From positions 1 through 34,445 of the forward strand of contig NZ_VLKG01000018.1 of the NCBI RefSeq assembly GCF_007830255.1: a DNA stretch of 34,445 bases. Direction: 5' to 3'. The notes beneath the pieces were generated by a model. That model was not told where the DNA came from, did not search any database, and saw only the letters and a list, made by a program, of their open reading frames with translations. Within the stretch, counting starts at the first letter, position 1. Every line of letters starts with the position of its first letter. The position numbers were made by a program, and so were the translations under genes. Shown here in pieces: positions 30,032 to 34,445 of the stretch. The DNA is from Azomonas agilis (GTDB lineage: Bacteria > Pseudomonadota > Gammaproteobacteria > Pseudomonadales > Pseudomonadaceae).

Positions 30032-32305
30032 CTACCCCAAATTATCCCCCACCCCCGGTGTCTCAATCCCCTGCATCTCTGATCCCGGCTGCTGGGGTAC
30101 GGGCGGATAGGCTGGACTGGTGTTCTCTTGCACTTCAGGCACAGCCCCTACTTCTGGCATAGGTACGCCTGTCGGAACCGGGAAGTTAGGATCATCCCCT
30201 TGGGGCGTGGGTGCGCGGTATCCCGCCCCTTGCATCACTGCATCGGCAATGGGGGCGATCTGTGGCATGGTGGCTACCTGTGCCCCGGCTTGCATGGCTG
30301 AGTAGGCGGCTTGTACGCCGATCTGTACCGCCTGCGCCCGAATACGTTCAATATCGGCATCCGAGGCGCGCTCTTTGATGGCCAGCTCACGCAGTTTGAG
30401 TTCAGCGTTGGATTTAGCCAGCGCATCCTCAACCGCTTGCTTAATCCGCTGTTCAATCTGCCCAGGGGTTTCCTGTTCCGCTGCGGCCCGTACGGCCTCC
30501 ACCACGTCACGCTTAAAGGGTACGTCCATCAGGCTAACCAAGAACGGCAATACCGCTGCTTGGTATTGAGGCGGCAGGCTCTTAACCGCCTCCGACATGG
30601 CATTGAGTTGTTGGCCACGATAGCTTGAAGTGCTGGGCACATCCTCTAGGGCCACTTTTAATCGAGTGCGCTGCACATCGTTGGACAGGTAAGGATAGCC
30701 AGCGGCATTGGTTTCTGGCTTGTTCAGCTCTACTGCGCGATCCTCCCGCACGGCATCGCCCTCGATGACGATGATCTGATGCTGATCCCCCAAATCCTCA
30801 ATAATCATGGACAGCAGCAGCTCGCCCACTTGGGTACGCGCCATACGGAAGTTATCCATGATCCGGCCCAAAGACTGGTTGCTCTGCTCCACTTGAATCT
30901 GTTCTTGGCGACCACTGTTGGCCGTACCCTCCTTGCCCATAAAGCCTGTGGTTACTGCACTCACCCGTTGAATGGCCATGCGGCTGTCGTCCAGCATCCG
31001 AAATTGCTGATCATTGAGCTGAAAGTCTCGCTTAACCTCAAATCGTGCTCCGGGTTTAGCCATGTGTTCAGCATTAAGCAGGATGTCGGCATCAATGCGA
31101 TTCACTTGCCTGCGGAACTGGGCATCGGTCATATCCACTGCGACCTTGGTGCGCTCGGTGCGTGCGGCCGACATGCCCCAGCGTAGTTTGCTGATGCCGG
31201 TATTTACGCTGTCTTGCGGGTAAATCATGCCGCGTACATAGCCGTAAGGCACATGGGTGGTATCTTCCCGAAACCCCACAAAGGGTACATAGGGGAAATG
31301 GTGATGACTGTAGGGGCTGGGGCCATCAAACAGCCGATGTGGGCCCAGCCAATAACTACGCCGCACCTTGCTCACCACCGAGCGAATCACCTCAACCAAG
31401 CCATGGGCTACGGCAGTCAGGTGGTTCGGGTTGTTCTGGTCGTATTCCACCACGCGACCATCAGGGGTACGCATCAGGGTGGCATTCACCCAGCGCCGAT
31501 ACCAGACTTCAGACAGGCACAGGTCTTTGTTGGTGGAGTTGTACCAGCGGTCTTCCTGCACCGTCCATGCTCTGGCCTCACCCCACGCATTACGCAGCCC
31601 GGTAGACCATCCACCGTCTAAAGATTCAGCGGCTTGCTCAGCCCACCAGTTTGGGCCATGGGTACCTAGGGTACTAATCAACTCCTGATACTCAGGAAAC
31701 ACCAAGGCAATACGGCTAGCCGGGAGCCAACGCTGACGACGCAACCAACGGGCATCGCTTAAATCTGGCTCTACCGATTTAAAGTCCCAGTGGATTTCGT
31801 TGCGGTGTACCGCGCTACAGCGGTAGGGATACTTAAAGGGATCGCTTTCTCGCTTGACCTCTACCCAACCCAGACCAATCGCAATCTGAGGTCGAAAGGC
31901 ATCCGAACACGCCCGGTCGGCTTTGGATTCACGCTCGGCTTCATTGAGTTTGTAATTCAGCGCATCGGCCACGTCTTGCCCACCACTGCCACCATTGGGC
32001 GTTACCCGCCAGTCGGTTCGAGTGGTCGCCTCATAGCCTTGAATACTGAGCAAAGCAGGGCCAATCAGATCCTCAACAGCCGGTGGAATCCCCAACTCTT
32101 GCTGCTTTCGCAACAGGTCAGAGTCCAATTGATTGCCATCAGCGTAGTCCATTTCTTTATCAGCGATGGAGCGCCACAGGGGTTGTTCCTCAACCTCCTG
32201 CATAAAGTCGGTGTATTCCTGAAGGCTCAGGGATAGCTCATCGGCTGGGCTGCTTTCTTCAGTATCGGGTACAGACATCTGATCGGCGCTGCTGGGGTAA
32301 CGCAT
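30032..32305 (-). CDS. P22-type portal protein
   Basis: 757 residues, the usual size for P22-like portals. The N-terminal third is characteristic (VEDLIGPALLSIQGYEATTR, TDWRVTPNGGSGGQDVADAL, NYKLNEAERESKADRACSDA, FRPQIAIGLGWVEVKRESDP and the HRNEIHWDF element). The C-terminal third has a long helical barrel-like region (EQRIKQAVEDALAKSNAELK) and a Pro/Gln-rich tail. The dodecameric portal is the DNA gate of the capsid and anchors terminase and tail. The ATG is 2 bases after the terminase stop, with GGAG nine bases upstream. The next gene in phage order is a toxin-antitoxin pair, not scaffold or coat. Confidence 0.93.
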   Translation of the reverse strand: MRYPSSADQMSVPDTEESSPADELSLSLQEYTDFMQEVEEQPLWRSIADKEMDYADGNQLDSDLLRKQQELGIPPAVEDLIGPALLSIQGYEATTRTDWRVTPNGGSGGQDVADALNYKLNEAERESKADRACSDAFRPQIAIGLGWVEVKRESDPFKYPYRCSAVHRNEIHWDFKSVEPDLSDARWLRRQRWLPASRIALVFPEYQELISTLGTHGPNWWAEQAAESLDGGWSTGLRNAWGEARAWTVQEDRWYNSTNKDLCLSEVWYRRWVNATLMRTPDGRVVEYDQNNPNHLTAVAHGLVEVIRSVVSKVRRSYWLGPHRLFDGPSPYSHHHFPYVPFVGFREDTTHVPYGYVRGMIYPQDSVNTGISKLRWGMSAARTERTKVAVDMTDAQFRRQVNRIDADILLNAEHMAKPGARFEVKRDFQLNDQQFRMLDDSRMAIQRVSAVTTGFMGKEGTANSGRQEQIQVEQSNQSLGRIMDNFRMARTQVGELLLSMIIEDLGDQHQIIVIEGDAVREDRAVELNKPETNAAGYPYLSNDVQRTRLKVALEDVPSTSSYRGQQLNAMSEAVKSLPPQYQAAVLPFLVSLMDVPFKRDVVEAVRAAAEQETPGQIEQRIKQAVEDALAKSNAELKLRELAIKERASDADIERIRAQAVQIGVQAAYSAMQAGAQVATMPQIAPIADAVMQGAGYRAPTPQGDDPNFPVPTGVPMPEVGAVPEVQENTSPAYPPVPQQPGSEMQGIETPGVGDNLG

Positions 32306-32307
32306 GG

Positions 32308-33885
32308 TTAAAGTCTCCAGTCAGAGGCTGGAGCCTCTTCGTAGGTGGAAATTTGGCTAAAGGTCATGCCCAGCTCTTTGGCTTGAGCCCACTGCCGAAA
32401 GGCATCTGCACCTTCACTGCACTGGTTGGATTTATCCGGGCTGTCATCGAGGTAGCGGTTATCAGAACGACTGAATTTCTTGCGATAGCCTTCCAGCCGC
32501 TTAATACCTTGGGCGCAGCCTTCCTCGTCTATAAAGCAGCCTTTTAGGTGTTTACGGGTCTGGTGAATGCCGGTCATTAGCTCAGTGATTCGAGGGACAA
32601 TGACGAAGTTCTGCCCCGGCATCAGGCTCTGAAGCATCTCTTGGGTGCTACGGTTGTAATCCCCTAAACGGCGGTGCTCAGCATCGTGAGGCAGGAAGTG
32701 AGTACCAAACACATAGCCCCGTGATTGCAGGTGTTTCACATAGTGGCGCAGGTCTTGGTTATGCTCTTCGTAATAGTCAATAAAGCGGTCTTCGCCCCGT
32801 AACTCTTGGTGGAACCAAATGGCGCAACCATCAGCATTGCCAATATCCCAGAAGGTATTCACGGGTAGATCCAAGGCTGGAACACGGGTAATCCCGCCGC
32901 GCTTGCGCACTTCCAGCATATCTTGGGCGTAGTAGTTGCCCTCGGTGCTGACTTGGAAAGCCTCAGCCGGTGTGGAGGGATACTCTTGCCACATCCGCTC
33001 TTCCTTGCCCGCAAAGTCCGCCCTTTTGGTGGCCACATACCAAGCCCTTTGATCGGGGTCGATACGGCAATCCATCTTGGACTCGATCAGGTCAAAGTAG
33101 TCGTGCTCCTTATCGCTGACTGGGACGGTGGAGGCATCCAGCCGATAGTTAGGCTCCTGCCACCATGCGTAGAAGTGAAAGCGGTAATCCTTGGGGGTCA
33201 GTGGTGCTTTGTCGGTAAACAGGGCTTCCGCCTGCTGCACCATGTCGTAAAACTCGCCCTCTGGCCCCTCGGCGGTACTTTCAATCACCGTGATGCCGTT
33301 GGTGGGCACAGCTGGAATGGAGCCGGTCACCACCTCCCGCGCTTTCTCCGGGTACTTGGCGCAAATCTTCCCAAACTCAGAAACGTGCAGCCGGTGAATG
33401 GTGCCCGAGCGCATTGAGGTGGCCACCCGAATGGAGCTGTTATTGTGGGCAAACAGCATCTCATCGGCGTTAGAGGCCTTAGTGGGAAAGCGCAGCCGTA
33501 TTTCTTCGGGCAGGTTGTCGTAGGCAAACTTCACTTTGTCGCGGAAGATTTTGCCCGCTGCATCCCGGTCTTGGGCCACGATGCCACAGCGCTGGTTGGC
33601 ATTGAACAGCGCGTGATCCAGCCACAAGAGCGCCACCAAGGTGGTGAACCCTAATTGGCGGGCCTTAAGGATCAAGTTGCGGTGCCAAAGACGACTGATA
33701 AACCGGCGCTGCGCCAAGTTGGGCCTAAATGGCAATACCGTGGCTTGCTCATCACCATCGCCCTTAATCATGATCTTGTACAGACAGCCCGAGAAAATCC
33801 GCCACTCCGCATCCGACAGGCAGCGCTCCAGCTCTTCTAGGTTGCTGGGCAGCGGTAATAAGGACTCATCGTGCGTCACTGGCAT
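32308..33885 (-). CDS. Terminase large subunit
   Basis: 525 residues. ATPase motifs in order: the Walker A variant KARQLGFTT (74-82) and the acidic helix around HVSEFGK (167-173). Nuclease: the RuvC-like metal site DIGNADGCAIWF (347-358) followed by THFLPHDAEH. The N-terminal PFRPNLAQRRFISRLWHRNL is typical of P22-like large subunits. It packages DNA into the procapsid through the portal and cuts it. AGGA lies 7 bases before the ATG. The gene follows Rz1 by 8 bases and the portal by 2. The small terminase subunit is not seen in the window. Confidence 0.95.
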   Translation of the reverse strand: MPVTHDESLLPLPSNLEELERCLSDAEWRIFSGCLYKIMIKGDGDEQATVLPFRPNLAQRRFISRLWHRNLILKARQLGFTTLVALLWLDHALFNANQRCGIVAQDRDAAGKIFRDKVKFAYDNLPEEIRLRFPTKASNADEMLFAHNNSSIRVATSMRSGTIHRLHVSEFGKICAKYPEKAREVVTGSIPAVPTNGITVIESTAEGPEGEFYDMVQQAEALFTDKAPLTPKDYRFHFYAWWQEPNYRLDASTVPVSDKEHDYFDLIESKMDCRIDPDQRAWYVATKRADFAGKEERMWQEYPSTPAEAFQVSTEGNYYAQDMLEVRKRGGITRVPALDLPVNTFWDIGNADGCAIWFHQELRGEDRFIDYYEEHNQDLRHYVKHLQSRGYVFGTHFLPHDAEHRRLGDYNRSTQEMLQSLMPGQNFVIVPRITELMTGIHQTRKHLKGCFIDEEGCAQGIKRLEGYRKKFSRSDNRYLDDSPDKSNQCSEGADAFRQWAQAKELGMTFSQISTYEEAPASDWRL

Positions 33886-33893
33886 AACCTGTC

Positions 33894-34160
33894 CTATTTC
33901 CCATCCAGCAGGATGGCATCAATCAACCCTTGGTGCAGACGCTGACACTCAAGGTACTGACCGGCCAGTGCTACATCGGCCAATAACAACTCGGCAGGGT
34001 CGCCGGTACCGTCCTCAGCAACCACCACCGGCAGTAAATCTGGGCACGACTGAAGCAAGGCTTGCTCAATCGGCCTTGGCAGCGCGGGCGGTATTGAGCT
34101 GCTGCATCCAGCTAGCAGGAATCCGGCAATCAGCAGGCATAGGCTCTTTGGTAATTTCAT
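33894..34160 (-). CDS. Rz1: Rz1-like outer-membrane spanin lipoprotein
   Basis: An 88-residue lipoprotein with a signal peptide ending in the lipobox LLAGC (Cys19: MKLPKSLCLLIAGFLLAGCS) and a Pro-containing stretch (SSIPPALPRP) as in Rz1 proteins. It would sit in the inner leaflet of the outer membrane and pair with Rz to fuse the membranes at lysis. The ATG at 34158-34160 is inside Rz in another frame (95-base overlap), as in many Rz/Rz1 pairs. A longer frame to 34241 is possible but lacks a signal peptide at its own start. Confidence 0.88.
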   Translation of the reverse strand: MKLPKSLCLLIAGFLLAGCSSSIPPALPRPIEQALLQSCPDLLPVVVAEDGTGDPAELLLADVALAGQYLECQRLHQGLIDAILLDGK

Positions 34161-34383
34161 GGCGAGTTTTCTGATAAATCGTGGTGTTGGTGACGCGGAT
34201 TTGGCTAATGGCAGCCAGCGTCTTATCCGTGATCTCAGCAATGAGCTGGCGGTCGTGCGCTTGCTGCTCCAGTTGGTGACGCAAAGCTAAGGCGGCATCG
34301 CTCTCCACCTTCCAGCTTTTAAGCGTCCAGCCTGCCCCCACAAGGGCCAACGCCACAGAGAGATACAAGCCAAGACGCATCAT
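34066..34383 (-). CDS. Rz: Rz-like inner-membrane spanin
   Basis: A 105-residue type II membrane protein: a short N-terminus, a membrane segment (LYLSVALALVGAGWTLKSW, residues 6-24) and a periplasmic coiled coil (ALALRHQLEQQAHDRQLIAE) ending in CRIPASWMQQLNTARA, the usual i-spanin end. Two ATG codons in tandem start the gene (34378-34383). Rz1 is embedded out of frame in its 3' end. It works after the endolysin has degraded the cell wall. Confidence 0.9.
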   Translation of the reverse strand: MMRLGLYLSVALALVGAGWTLKSWKVESDAALALRHQLEQQAHDRQLIAEITDKTLAAISQIRVTNTTIYQKTRHEITKEPMPADCRIPASWMQQLNTARAAKAD

Positions 34384-34445
34384 GGCTGAGCGCTCAAACA
34401 GGTTTTATGCCGCTCAAGCTGGCGTGTCCAAACACCGGCACAGCG
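34380..34445 (-). CDS. 3' end of the upstream lysis gene (possible endolysin), partial
   Basis: The minus-strand frame RCAGVWTRQLERHKTCLSAQ, ending in P and a TGA overlapping the Rz start codons by 3 bases, is the best continuation of an upstream gene. Its Arg/Glu/Cys-rich end (GVWTRQLERHKTCL) faintly resembles the C-terminus of phage lysozymes (G-L-x-x-R-R-x-x-E-x-x-L-C). Another frame ending GHASLSGIKPV is also open, so the call is weak. Only 21 residues are visible. Confidence 0.3.
   Translation of the reverse strand, partial: RCAGVWTRQLERHKTCLSAQP

Noticed and set aside
1-34445. CRISPR array, insertion sequence, tRNA or integrase
   Set aside because: No regularly spaced direct repeats, transposase motifs, cloverleaf or recombinase motifs were seen on either strand.

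Overview
The window reads as the late region of a P22-like podovirus or, more likely, a prophage of a gammaproteobacterium-like host. I cannot name the host: there is no rRNA, tRNA or chromosomal marker gene. Almost all structural genes lie on the minus strand, so phage gene order runs from high to low coordinates. It begins with a lysis gene end, the spanins Rz and Rz1, the large terminase subunit and a P22-type portal. After an accessory block come the tail and fibre genes (25070 down to 16790). After a second accessory block come the injected or internal virion proteins (11188 down to 8840) and a 2599-residue polyvalent protein. The left end holds an untranslated stretch with terminators and the 3' part of a D12-class adenine methylase.

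Two accessory islands break up the late operon. Island 1 (about 25100-30020) sits between portal and tail. It holds a HigBA-like pair, a RelE-family toxin with a Phd-like antitoxin, an AT-rich SIR2-domain protein, a C4-type antisense RNA ahead of a stop-interrupted antirepressor, and a KilA-N protein. Scaffold and coat genes, normally found next to the portal, are absent. Island 2 (about 11310-16740) sits between the tail and internal-protein genes, which is also where P22 keeps its immI region. It holds HicAB, an antirepressor with a 50-residue Arc-like gene ahead of it, divergent Mnt-like repressor genes, a divergent AT-rich three-gene operon that I do not recognise, and a Phd/PIN pair.

The main result is regulatory. 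Island 2 rebuilds the P22 immI layout in detail: a near-consensus minus-strand promoter overlapped by repeated TAGTGACA half-sites, arc-like then ant-like genes, divergent mnt-like genes, and a plus-strand extended -10 promoter and intrinsic terminator. These last two predict a roughly 73-nt antisense RNA over the ant ribosome-binding site, like P22 sar. Island 1 carries a paralogous antirepressor under a different RNA regulator of the P1 C4 type. The unknown three-gene operon occupies the position that sieA (superinfection exclusion) holds beside mnt in P22. It is the best candidate here for an undescribed prophage-borne defence or exclusion system.

There are signs of decay and mosaicism: an in-frame TAA inside a 72-bp repeat array of an internal virion protein, an in-frame TAG in the second antirepressor, a broken third RHH-repressor copy, a methylase lacking its N-terminal half, and the missing head genes. 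All family names come from reading the proteins, not from a search.
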